A stretch of 48,898 nt of DNA from Streptomyces albicerus (GTDB taxonomy: Bacteria; Actinomycetota; Actinomycetes; Streptomycetales; Streptomycetaceae): contig NZ_VWMY01000072.1 of assembly GCF_008905045.1 (NCBI RefSeq), positions 1 through 48,898 of the forward strand. The letters run 5' to 3'. Both the position numbers and the translations under genes were made by a program. The notes beneath the pieces are model-generated. The model had not been told where the DNA came from, searched no databases, and worked only from the letters and a program-made list of their open reading frames with translations. Each line of letters begins with the position of its first letter. Position 1 is the first letter of the stretch. Shown one piece after another: positions 17,254 to 23,906 of this stretch.

Positions 17254-18201
17254 TCACTCCGGGAGCGTGAGGACGATCTTGCCTTTGGTGTGCCCCGACT
17301 CCCCGAGCTCATGGGCCTTCGCCGCCTCCGTGAACGGCAGGACCGCGTCCACATGGATGCGTACGCGGCCGCCCGCCAGCAGGGAGGCGATCTTCCCCAG
17401 GCGCGTGCCGGACCGTTCGACCTGCACGACCGCGAAACGCATCCCGCGCGCCTCGACATCCTCGGGGGACAGGCCCAGGTCGCCGGGGAGGGCGGACACC
17501 AACAGGCCGCCCGGACGCAGGGTGCTGAGCGTGCGCGGTCCGTAGTCGCCGCCGACCAGATCGAGGGCGACGTCCATGTCCCGTACGGCCGTGGCGAAGT
17601 CCGTGACCGTGTAGTCGACCGGCTCGTCGATGCCCAGCTCGCGGAGGAGATCGTGCTTGTCGGCGCGGGCCGTGCCGACGACGTAGGCGCCCTCCGCCTT
17701 GGCGATCTGCACCGCCGCGTGCCCGACGCCGCCTGCCGCCGCGTGGATCAACACCCTTGTGCCCGGGGCCACTCGGGCGATGTCGATCAGGGCCTGCCAG
17801 GCGGTGAGGGTCGCGGTGGGCGCGGCGGCCGCGTGGACGTGGTCCAGGGACGACGGCTTGGCCGCGAACTCGTCGGCGGGGGCCGTGACGTGCTCCGCGT
17901 AACCGCCCGCCAGGATCTTGCCGAAGACCTCGTCACCCGGCCGGAACCGGCTGACGCCCGCTCCGACCTCCTCGACCACGCCGGAGACATCGGCGCCGAG
18001 TGTGAACGGCGGAGCCCCGAAGAGCGGCGCGACACCCGAACGCACCAGCCGGTCAACGGCGTTGACGCCCGCCGCCCGCACCCTGACCAGAATCTCCCCG
18101 GGTCCGGGCACGGGCCGCTCCCGCTCCTCGATCTCCAGGACCTCGGGACCGCCGAAACGGTGCTGGGTGATCACGCGCGTACGTGGAAGTGCGGTGGTCA
18201 T
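17254..18201 (-). CDS. NADP-dependent quinone oxidoreductase-like protein (medium-chain dehydrogenase, zinc-free)
   Basis: The 315-residue protein belongs to the quinone oxidoreductase branch of the medium-chain dehydrogenase/reductase family. It has the N-terminal GroES-like fold (PGPGEILVRVRAAGVNAVDRLVR) and the nucleotide-binding glycine motif AAAGGVGHAAVQIAKA at about 155-170. The Cys/His ligands for catalytic and structural zinc are absent, as in this branch. It probably reduces small quinones or enones with NADPH; the substrate is unknown. GGGAGGGAG lies 5 nt before the ATG at 18201. The upstream region on this strand holds the long hairpin 18442-18276, which would be in its leader if transcription starts above 18442. 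Confidence 0.88.
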   Translation of the reverse strand: MTTALPRTRVITQHRFGGPEVLEIEERERPVPGPGEILVRVRAAGVNAVDRLVRSGVAPLFGAPPFTLGADVSGVVEEVGAGVSRFRPGDEVFGKILAGGYAEHVTAPADEFAAKPSSLDHVHAAAAPTATLTAWQALIDIARVAPGTRVLIHAAAGGVGHAAVQIAKAEGAYVVGTARADKHDLLRELGIDEPVDYTVTDFATAVRDMDVALDLVGGDYGPRTLSTLRPGGLLVSALPGDLGLSPEDVEARGMRFAVVQVERSGTRLGKIASLLAGGRVRIHVDAVLPFTEAAKAHELGESGHTKGKIVLTLPE

Positions 18202-18275
18202 CGGGTCTCCCTCCCGAAGCCGGTTTCACGGACCGCTCAACTCTCCATCGTGCTCCCGCGACCGGGCTTGCGCAT

Positions 18276-18442
18276 CTAAGCGGTCTCGGGGAAGTGAGGC
18301 ACGCCCCCACGCCGCCCGGCACGGCACCTCGCCGCACTGCCGCATCACCCAAGTACGTCCAGTACGAGGGCGATGCGGCAGCACGCCGATGCACCGCACC
18401 GGACGACGCGGGAACGCACCCCACTTCCCCGAGACCGCTTAG
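18276..18442 (-). other. 167-bp gap-free imperfect palindrome, candidate structured RNA of the minus strand
   Basis: Positions i and 36718-i pair without any gap. The outer 21 bp (18276-18296 with 18422-18442, starting CTAAGCGGTCTC) are perfect, and CTGCCGCATC/GATGCGGCAG (18337 region) is a perfect inner block. Of the 75 stem positions, 58 are Watson-Crick and 17 are mismatched. Fifteen of those 17 are A.C on the plus strand, which become G.U pairs in minus-strand RNA. So a minus-strand transcript could pair at 73 of 75 positions and be capped by a small GTAC/GTAC hairpin. The element lies upstream of the oxidoreductase gene on its strand. It could instead be a mobile hairpin element with 21-bp ends. 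No target duplication is visible. Confidence 0.8.
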
Positions 18443-18468
18443 CGGAACCAGGACGAAATACTGGGGCG

Positions 18469-19002
18469 ATGGCCAACCGACTGCGTACCGCCCACACAGC
18501 GGACCTCACCCCCGCCGAACTCCGCGCCGCCCGCACCCTCCTGGACGACGCCTTCGAAGGGGACTTCGACGACGAGGACTGGGATCACGGACTCGGCGGC
18601 ATCCACGTCCTCGTGCACGACGAGACCGGACTCGCCGCCCACGGCTCCGTGGTCCAGCGCCGCGTTCTGCACCACGGCCGGTCCCTGCGCACCGGTTACG
18701 TCGAGGCCGTCGCGGTCCGCCCGGACCTCCAACGCAGGGGCCTCGGCGGGCAGGTGATGGCCGCGCTGGAGCGGGTGATCGACCGTGCCTACGCACTCGG
18801 CGCACTCTCCCCCACCCACGAGGGCGAGGGTCTGTACACCTCCCGCGGCTGGCAACTCTGGCCCGGCCGCCTCAGCACGCTCGGCCCGGCCGGCCCCGCG
18901 CCGCTCCCGGACGAAGAGGTCCTCGTCCGGTACGGGGCCGACGGCCCCCTCGACCCGGCACACGACCTCGTCTTCGACTGGCGCGACGGCGACGTTCTCT
19001 AG
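18469..19002 (+). CDS. Aminoglycoside 2'-N-acetyltransferase family protein (AAC(2')-I like)
   Basis: The 177-residue GNAT protein closely follows mycobacterial AAC(2')-I enzymes along its length. Examples are AGDF-DW-H-LGG-H type spacing in AFEGDFDDEDWDHGLGGIHV, VVQRRVLHHGRSLRTGYVEAVAVR (acetyl-CoA strand) and QRRGLGGQV (pyrophosphate loop). LGALSPTHEGEGLYTSRGW and the ending DWRDGDVL also fit. Such enzymes acetylate the 2'-amine of aminoglycosides; in many actinobacteria they are chromosomal and may have another natural substrate. Start 18469 was chosen because 32 upstream residues in the longer frame are encoded by the palindrome. AATACT (18457-18462) ends 6 nt before the ATG, consistent with a leaderless mRNA. 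Confidence 0.82.
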   Translation: MANRLRTAHTADLTPAELRAARTLLDDAFEGDFDDEDWDHGLGGIHVLVHDETGLAAHGSVVQRRVLHHGRSLRTGYVEAVAVRPDLQRRGLGGQVMAALERVIDRAYALGALSPTHEGEGLYTSRGWQLWPGRLSTLGPAGPAPLPDEEVLVRYGADGPLDPAHDLVFDWRDGDVL

Positions 19003-19305
19003 CCGTCGGGCCGATGCCCGCGCTGGAACTGCTGCCGCCGCAGAAGGCATCACCGCAGGTCAGGGCCGTGTGACCCAATCCACCGTCTCAGATAGTAGGA
19101 AGTCCGACTAATTGTGGAGACAGATGCCCGGTCCTCGCCTAGCTTTGTAGAAGCCGAACGTCTCGCTCGACCAAGCGAATGGCGGTCGTGAGCCGGAGCC
19201 CTTGGCAGGCAACCCCTGCGGCACCGCTCCCCGCCCCATCCGGCGTCTCGTAGTCCCTCACCGCACTTCCGGCGGTCACTGCCGGAGGCAAGGAGTCGAT
19301 TCATC
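19003..19305. other. Intergenic leader of the 43-residue protein gene
   Basis: This 303-bp stretch holds the promoter described at 19117-19145 and a leader of about 150 nt. The leader contains a hairpin GCAGG-CAACC-CCTGC (around 19206-19220) followed by GGCACC. No open frame looks coding. A hairpin with the same CAACC loop precedes accE at 48546-48562. Whether the leader has a regulatory function cannot be judged from this sequence alone. Confidence 0.5.
19117..19145 (+). promoter_or_regulatory. Promoter upstream of the 43-residue protein gene
   Basis: GAGACA (19117-19122), a 17-bp spacer and TAGCTT (19140-19145) form a fair housekeeping promoter. It directs transcription towards the small gene at 19306 with a start near 19152. 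Confidence 0.45.
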
Positions 19306-19437
19306 ATGGCCGAGACGACCGTCCGCCGCCGAGTCCGTCACACCTCCCGTACGAGCGAGTCCGACCGGAAGAACGCCGCCGCCGCGCTCCAGCGCGCCCT
19401 CGACCGCAGGGACAACGGCGGCGAGACGGGCCACTGA
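19306..19437 (+). CDS. Small basic protein (43 residues), conserved-type hypothetical
   Basis: The protein begins MAETTVRRRVRHTSRTSESD, continues RKNAAAALQRALDRRDNGG and is strongly basic. AAGGAG (19290-19295) lies 10 nt before the ATG, a good ribosome site, and a promoter is visible upstream. Codon use is typical of a real gene, with almost every third base G or C. I recall similar small proteins in other streptomycetes at this place, without known function. The charge pattern would suit nucleic-acid or ribosome binding, but that is a guess. Confidence 0.7.
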   Translation: MAETTVRRRVRHTSRTSESDRKNAAAALQRALDRRDNGGETGH

Positions 19438-19447
19438 GCCCCGCCGA

Positions 19448-19481
19448 GAGTTGAGCGCCACAGAGAGCTGAGCGCCACAGA
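19448..19481. repeat. Two 17-bp direct repeats
   Basis: GAGTTGAGCGCCACAGA is followed directly by GAGCTGAGCGCCACAGA, one base different. It lies between the small gene and the convergent phosphatase gene, just before their terminator. The core GAGYTGAG also occurs in the repeats after proline dehydrogenase. Confidence 0.7.
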
Positions 19482-19489
19482 AGCCGGGA

Positions 19490-19512
19490 GCCGCACCCGC
19501 ACGGGGTGCGGC
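19490..19512. terminator. Bidirectional terminator between the small gene and the phosphatase gene
   Basis: GCCGCACCC (19490-19498) and GGGTGCGGC (19504-19512) form a perfect 9-bp stem with a 5-nt loop. It sits between the stop codons of two converging genes. Confidence 0.7.
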
Positions 19513-19520
19513 GCGGGGCC

Positions 19521-21089
19521 TCACGCCCCTCGCCGCACCTCGAAGTAGTCGATGCGCTCGCCGTTCTGCGCGAGCGCCGACACCTTGAGCTTCGCGGCCG
19601 CGCCCGTCTCCGCCTCCACAGAGAGGAAGGAGTAGCCGGTGTACCGCACCCTCGACCACTCCACGGTGTCGGGGTTCTCGTCCCGCGACTTCGTCCAGTG
19701 GTAGGTCCGCACGGACTCGCGGTCGGCGACGTTCCCCTCGTAGCTGTCCTTCACCCCGTCGGGGAAGTGGTAAAGGCTCTTGCCCGCCCCACCCGCCGTG
19801 ACGTACACGATTCCGTCCCGCGTCGGATCGGTCGACGCGCCGATCGGCACCGGCCTGCCCACCTTGCCGCCCTTGATGGCGTCGGTCCGTTCGTACACGT
19901 GGTTGTGGCCGTTGATCACCAGGTCCACCCGGTGCTTGGCGAACAGCGGCACCCAGGCGTCGCGTACGCCGCCGTCCGAGGCGTGGGTCGACGTCGAGTA
20001 CGCGCAGTGGTGGAAGAAGACCACGATGAAGTCGACCTCCTCGCGCAGTTCGCGGAGCCGCTTGTCGAGCCAGGCCGTCTGCCTGCCGTTCGAGTAGCCC
20101 TTGTTGGCGGGAATCTCGTACGACACGTCGTTCGCGTCCAGCGCCACGATCCCGACGTTGCCGTATGTGAAGGAGTAGACGCCCGGGGCGTTCTTCGCGT
20201 CGAAGCCGTTGTCCGGGAGCGTCCAGCGTGCCGACTGGCCCCCGTACCCGTTCGGCGAGTACCAGGCCTCCATGTCGTGGTTGCCGGTCGTCACCATCCA
20301 CGGAACGGACTTGGCCACCGGCTCGGTCTGCTTGAGGAACAGGTCCCAGGCGGTGGGGGCGTAGTAGTCCGACTTCTTGCCGTGTCCCGTGTCGTCGGCG
20401 TAGCAGATGTCCCCCGCGTGCAGGTGGAAGGACGGGCGTTGGCCGATGAGCACGCGGTCGGTGGCGAGCGCGTCGGGGGTGACGCCCTGGTCGCCGAACG
20501 CGGTGAACACGAACGTCTCCGGGCGGGCGGGCGCGGTGCGGAACGAGCCGACCGTGGAGTGCCGTTCCTTGGACGCCGGGTCGAAACCCTCGTGGCCGAC
20601 GCCGTAGTAGTACGTCGTGCCGGGGCGCAGGCCGTCGAGCGCCGCGTGCAGGTAGTACTGGTCCACCGCGAGCCGCTGCCCCGCCAGCTCCGGTGTGTGC
20701 AGGTCGCGGACCTCGGCCTCGATCTTCCGGCTCAGCTCCCACGGCTTCAGCCCCACGCGCACGTACGGCTTGCGCACCGCGAGCGGCACCTGCCAGGAGA
20801 TCCGCATCTGGGTCTTCGGGTCCGCGCCGAAGGCGAGATGACGGCCGAAGGGCGCGACGACCGACCCGTGCACCCGCTCGGTCGCGGTCGCGGTGGCCGA
20901 CCGGCTCGCGGTCGCCGTGTCCGTACCGGAGCCCGAGCCGGAGCAGCCGGTCAGCAGTCCGCCGGCCACGGCGCCCGCGGTCACCAGCGCCCGGCGGCGG
21001 GTGAGCTTCGTCCGCAGGTACTCGTACTGCTCCGCCATGCTCATCCGGCGTGCGAGCTGCGGCGGGATGCCGACGTCGGGAGTGTCCAT
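19521..21089 (-). CDS. Tat-exported lipoprotein metallophosphatase, purple acid phosphatase type
   Basis: The 522-residue protein has a twin-arginine signal TRRRALVTAGAVAGG and lipobox LLTGC with Cys49, so it is probably a folded lipoprotein on the outer face of the membrane. A fibronectin-III-like domain (about 85-205, ending GLRPGTTYYYGVG) precedes the metallophosphatase domain. The metal motifs are all present: FGDQG, HAGDICYADD, GNHD, VVFFHHC and NGHNHVYER. It should release phosphate from extracellular esters. The ATG at 21089 has GGGAAG 9 nt upstream; M16 and M18 are alternative starts. The longer frame runs through the divergent leuB gene and is a shadow. Confidence 0.88.
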   Translation of the reverse strand: MDTPDVGIPPQLARRMSMAEQYEYLRTKLTRRRALVTAGAVAGGLLTGCSGSGSGTDTATASRSATATATERVHGSVVAPFGRHLAFGADPKTQMRISWQVPLAVRKPYVRVGLKPWELSRKIEAEVRDLHTPELAGQRLAVDQYYLHAALDGLRPGTTYYYGVGHEGFDPASKERHSTVGSFRTAPARPETFVFTAFGDQGVTPDALATDRVLIGQRPSFHLHAGDICYADDTGHGKKSDYYAPTAWDLFLKQTEPVAKSVPWMVTTGNHDMEAWYSPNGYGGQSARWTLPDNGFDAKNAPGVYSFTYGNVGIVALDANDVSYEIPANKGYSNGRQTAWLDKRLRELREEVDFIVVFFHHCAYSTSTHASDGGVRDAWVPLFAKHRVDLVINGHNHVYERTDAIKGGKVGRPVPIGASTDPTRDGIVYVTAGGAGKSLYHFPDGVKDSYEGNVADRESVRTYHWTKSRDENPDTVEWSRVRYTGYSFLSVEAETGAAAKLKVSALAQNGERIDYFEVRRGA

Positions 21090-21207
21090 GCCGGTGAACT
21101 TCCCAGCGCGCGCCAACAACCGCCAGACGTACGGGTGAACGGAAGTCGACAGGTTGATGCGCGGCCACTCGATGGCGTCCGTATCGTGTCCGTATCGCGG
21201 ACAGCCG

Positions 21208-21236
21208 GTGTCATCCCGTGGGACGAGGAGTAGGGT
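21208..21236 (+). promoter_or_regulatory. leuB promoter, probably giving a leaderless mRNA
   Basis: GTGTCA (21208-21213) and TAGGGT (21231-21236) are 17 bp apart, and TAGGGT ends 6 nt before the leuB ATG at 21243. A GAGGAG at 21225-21230 is 12 nt from the ATG, too far for a strong ribosome site. Confidence 0.45.
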
Positions 21237-21242
21237 GCCGAC

Positions 21243-22283
21243 ATGTCTCGCAGCATCAATCTCGCAGTGATCCCCGGTGACGGCATCGGTCAGGAAGTCG
21301 TGGCCCAAGGCCTGAAGGTCCTCTCGGCCGTCCTCCCGCAGGATGTGAAGCTGGAGACCAAGGAGTACGACTTCGGCGCCAAGCGTTACCACGCCACCGG
21401 AGAGACCCTCACCGACGCGGACGTCGACGCGCTCAAGAAGCACGACGCGATCCTGCTCGGCGCCATCGGTGACCCGAGCGTGCCGTCCGGCGTCCTGGAG
21501 CGCGGCTTCCTGCTGAAGCTCCGCTTCCTCTTCGACCACCACGTCAACCTGCGTCCGTCGAAGCTCCTTCCGGGTGTCGCCACCCCGCTCGCGGGCCAGC
21601 CCCAGATCGACTTCGTCGTGGTCCGCGAGGGCACCGAGGGCCCGTACACCGGCAACGGCGGCACCATCCGCAAGGGCACCCCGCACGAGGTCGCCACCGA
21701 GGTCTCCGTGAACACGGCCTTCGGTGTCGAGCGCGTCGTCCGCGACGCCTTCGCCCGCGCACAGGCCCGCCCGCGCAAGAAGCTCGCGCTGATCCACAAG
21801 AACAACGTGCTGGCCTTCGCGGGTCACCTGTGGACGAACGTCTTCAACAAGGTGGCCGAGGAGTTCCCCGAGGTCACCACCGAGTACATGCACGTGGACG
21901 CGGCGACGATCTACCTCGTCACGCAGCCCGAGCGCTTCGACGTGATCGTCACCGACAACCTCTTCGGCGACATCATCACCGACCTCGCCGCGGCCGTCTC
22001 CGGCGGTATCGGCGTCGCCGCGAGCGGGAACATCAACCCCTCCGGCGAGTTCCCGTCCATGTTCGAGCCGGTGCACGGCTCGGCCCCGGACATCGCGGGC
22101 CAGGGCAAGGCCGACCCCTCCGCCACCGTTCTGTCCGTCGCCCTCCTGCTGCGTCACCTCGGCTACGAGACCGAGGCCGCCCGCATCGAGGACGCCGTCT
22201 CCGTCGACCTCGCGGAGCGCGGCACCACGACCCGTACGACCGACGAAATCGGCGACGCGCTCGCCGCCCGAGTATCCGGCTGA
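21243..22283 (+). CDS. leuB: 3-isopropylmalate dehydrogenase
   Basis: The 346-residue enzyme oxidises and decarboxylates 3-isopropylmalate to 2-oxoisocaproate with NAD+ in leucine synthesis. It is of the beta-decarboxylating dehydrogenase fold. PGDGIGQEV at the N-terminus, LLGAIGDP, REGTEGPYTGNGG and the metal-binding NLFGDIITDLAAAVSGGIG are visible. GSAPDIAGQGKADPSA is the cofactor-binding block. The start is supported by a -10 hexamer 6 nt upstream (leaderless). A strong terminator follows, so leuB is probably a single transcription unit. ilvE, the last step of leucine synthesis, lies next. Confidence 0.96.
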   Translation: MSRSINLAVIPGDGIGQEVVAQGLKVLSAVLPQDVKLETKEYDFGAKRYHATGETLTDADVDALKKHDAILLGAIGDPSVPSGVLERGFLLKLRFLFDHHVNLRPSKLLPGVATPLAGQPQIDFVVVREGTEGPYTGNGGTIRKGTPHEVATEVSVNTAFGVERVVRDAFARAQARPRKKLALIHKNNVLAFAGHLWTNVFNKVAEEFPEVTTEYMHVDAATIYLVTQPERFDVIVTDNLFGDIITDLAAAVSGGIGVAASGNINPSGEFPSMFEPVHGSAPDIAGQGKADPSATVLSVALLLRHLGYETEAARIEDAVSVDLAERGTTTRTTDEIGDALAARVSG

Positions 22284-22299
22284 CCCGCCGGTACTGCTC

Positions 22300-22334
22300 A
22301 AGCCGCCGGGTCGCTTCCGCACCCGGCGGCTTTT
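22300..22334 (+). terminator. leuB terminator
   Basis: AAGCCGCCGGGT (22300-22311) and ACCCGGCGGCTT (22321-22332) form a perfect 12-bp stem with a 9-nt loop followed by TT, seventeen bases after the stop codon. Confidence 0.85.
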
Positions 22335-22557
22335 CGTATGCCTTGCCGGGTGCCACCATCAACCCCTGGGCCGCATTCACACCGTTTCTGCCCCCATGGC
22401 CTCGATGGCACGGGTGGTACCCCATTCGGCTCACCTCACGCGATAATCGAACGCGGAGCCGCGGAATGAGGAAATGCTCGGACGTCCTAACACTGGCCAC
22501 TGGCAGTACAGGCGTGAGCGCGGCTCGTCACACACAACCGGTGAAGGACAACCACTC
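22335..22557. other. ilvE upstream region
   Basis: This 223-bp region must carry the ilvE promoter. GATAAT at 22442-22447 is the best -10 candidate, but no matching -35 hexamer is present at 17-18 bp. A 16-codon frame from the ATG at 22396 contains two Val codons but has neither a ribosome site nor a following terminator, so I do not call a leader peptide. Confidence 0.35.
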
Positions 22558-23664
22558 ATGACGACGCCCACGATCGAGCTCAAGCCCTCCTCGTCCCCGC
22601 TCTCCGCGGCGGAGCGCGAGGCGATCCTGGCCAACCCCGGGTTCGGCCGCCACTTCACCGACCACATGGTGACGATCAAGTGGACCGAGGGCCGCGGCTG
22701 GCACGACGGCCAGCTCACGCCGTACGGCCCGCTCTCCCTCGACCCGGCGACCAACGTCCTGCACTACGCGCAGGAGATCTTCGAGGGCCTGAAGGCCTAC
22801 CGGCAGCCCGACGGGTCCGTCGCCACCTTCCGCCCGGACAAGAACGCCAAGCGCTTCCAGGACTCCGCCCGCCGCCTCGCCATGCCGGAGCTGCCCGTCG
22901 AGACGTTCATCGAGGCGTGCGACGCGCTGGTCCAGCAGGACAAGGCGTGGGTGCCGGCGCACGGTGGCGAGGAGTCGCTCTACCTGCGCCCGTTCATGAT
23001 CGCGACCGAGGTCGGCCTGGGCGTGAAGCCCGCGAACGAGTACCTCTTCCTCGTCATCGCGTCGCCCGCGGGCGCCTACTTCCCGGGCGGCGTGAAGCCC
23101 GTCTCGATCTGGCTCTCCGAGGACCGCGTGCGCGCCGTCCCCGGCGGCATGGGCGACGCCAAGACCGGCGGCAACTACGCCGCGTCCCTGCTGGCCCAGG
23201 CCGAGGCCGCCGCGAAGGGCTGCGACCAGGTCTGCTACCTCGACGCCGTCGAGCACAAGTGGGTCGAGGAACTGGGCGGCATGAACCTGTACTTCGTGTA
23301 CGGAGCCGCGTCCAATTCAAAGCCCGTGATCATCACCCCCACACTCACCGGCTCCATCCTGGAGGGCGTCACCCGCGACTCGCTCCTCTCGGTCGCCCGT
23401 GACCTCGGTTACGAGTCCGAGGAGGGCCGCGTCTCCATCGACCAGTGGCAGCGCGACACCGAGAACGGCACCCTGACCGAGGTCTTCGCCTGCGGCACGG
23501 CGGCGGTCATCACCCCCGTCGGCACGGTCAAGTGCACCGGCACCGAGTGGCAGCACTCCGGCGGTGAGCCCGGCGAGGTCACCGTGAAGCTGCGCGAGGC
23601 GCTGCTCAACATCCAGCGGGGCACGGCGGAGGACAAGCACGGCTGGATGCACCAGCTCGGCTGA
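22558..23664 (+). CDS. ilvE: Branched-chain amino acid aminotransferase
   Basis: The 368-residue PLP enzyme (fold type IV) interconverts leucine, isoleucine and valine with their 2-oxo acids, using 2-oxoglutarate. It feeds both protein synthesis and branched fatty-acid starters. The catalytic Lys202 is in GDAKTGGNYAASL; EIFEGLKAYR, LYLRPFMIAT and the phosphate-binding FACGTAAVITPVG are present. The ATG at 22558 has GAAGGA 9 nt upstream; a longer frame begins at 22474 without family resemblance. A perfect hairpin terminator follows. Length and motifs are normal for the class II BCAT of actinobacteria. Confidence 0.96.
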   Translation: MTTPTIELKPSSSPLSAAEREAILANPGFGRHFTDHMVTIKWTEGRGWHDGQLTPYGPLSLDPATNVLHYAQEIFEGLKAYRQPDGSVATFRPDKNAKRFQDSARRLAMPELPVETFIEACDALVQQDKAWVPAHGGEESLYLRPFMIATEVGLGVKPANEYLFLVIASPAGAYFPGGVKPVSIWLSEDRVRAVPGGMGDAKTGGNYAASLLAQAEAAAKGCDQVCYLDAVEHKWVEELGGMNLYFVYGAASNSKPVIITPTLTGSILEGVTRDSLLSVARDLGYESEEGRVSIDQWQRDTENGTLTEVFACGTAAVITPVGTVKCTGTEWQHSGGEPGEVTVKLREALLNIQRGTAEDKHGWMHQLG

Positions 23665-23678
23665 CGCGTGTCGGGGAA

Positions 23679-23710
23679 GACCGGGGTCCGCGCGGACCCC
23701 GGTCCTTTCT
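23679..23710 (+). terminator. ilvE terminator
   Basis: GACCGGGGTCC (23679-23689) and GGACCCCGGTC (23694-23704) form a perfect 11-bp stem around GCGC, followed by CTTTCT. It is 15 nt after the ilvE stop. Confidence 0.85.
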
Positions 23711-23744
23711 CTGCTGCGCGGGCCCCGTCCGTGGGTCCGGATCA

Positions 23745-23906
23745 GACACCGGTACCGGCATCCGGATCGTCCTCGGTCCTGAAGTGGACGACGAGGCCTA
23801 CCGGCAGTTGCGTGTACTCGACCTCGCGCAGCTCGGACACGGCACCCTCCGCTACGACCCCACGTTGGCCCGCTGGTGCTCGGTCGTGGAGGATGCCGGC
23901 ACCTGA
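23745..23906 (+). pseudogene. Possible 3' remnant of a gene (no start codon)
   Basis: A plus-strand frame of 53 codons ends with TGA at 23904-23906. It reads DTGTGIRIVLGPEVDDEAYR then QLRVLDLAQLGHGTLRYD and ends SVVEDAGT. Third positions are mostly G or C and the residue mix looks like real protein. No ATG or GTG precedes it in frame except an internal GTG, and the frame runs back into the ilvE terminator. Its last 55 bp overlap the 3' end of the convergent permease gene. It may be the tail of a decayed gene or a short protein with an unusual start. I do not recognise a family. Confidence 0.3.

Noticed and set aside
19152..19305. SAM-type riboswitch in the leader of the 43-residue gene
   Set aside because: GGCAACC occurs, but as the loop of a small hairpin and not in the multi-stem context of the SAM families; the downstream gene is not a sulfur gene.
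19521..22322. Minus-strand open frame of 933 codons
   Set aside because: The phosphatase starts at 21089 with a Tat signal; the upstream part is a shadow of leuB.
22396..22446. Leader peptide upstream of ilvE
   Set aside because: The frame has two Val codons but no ribosome site and no terminator between it and ilvE.
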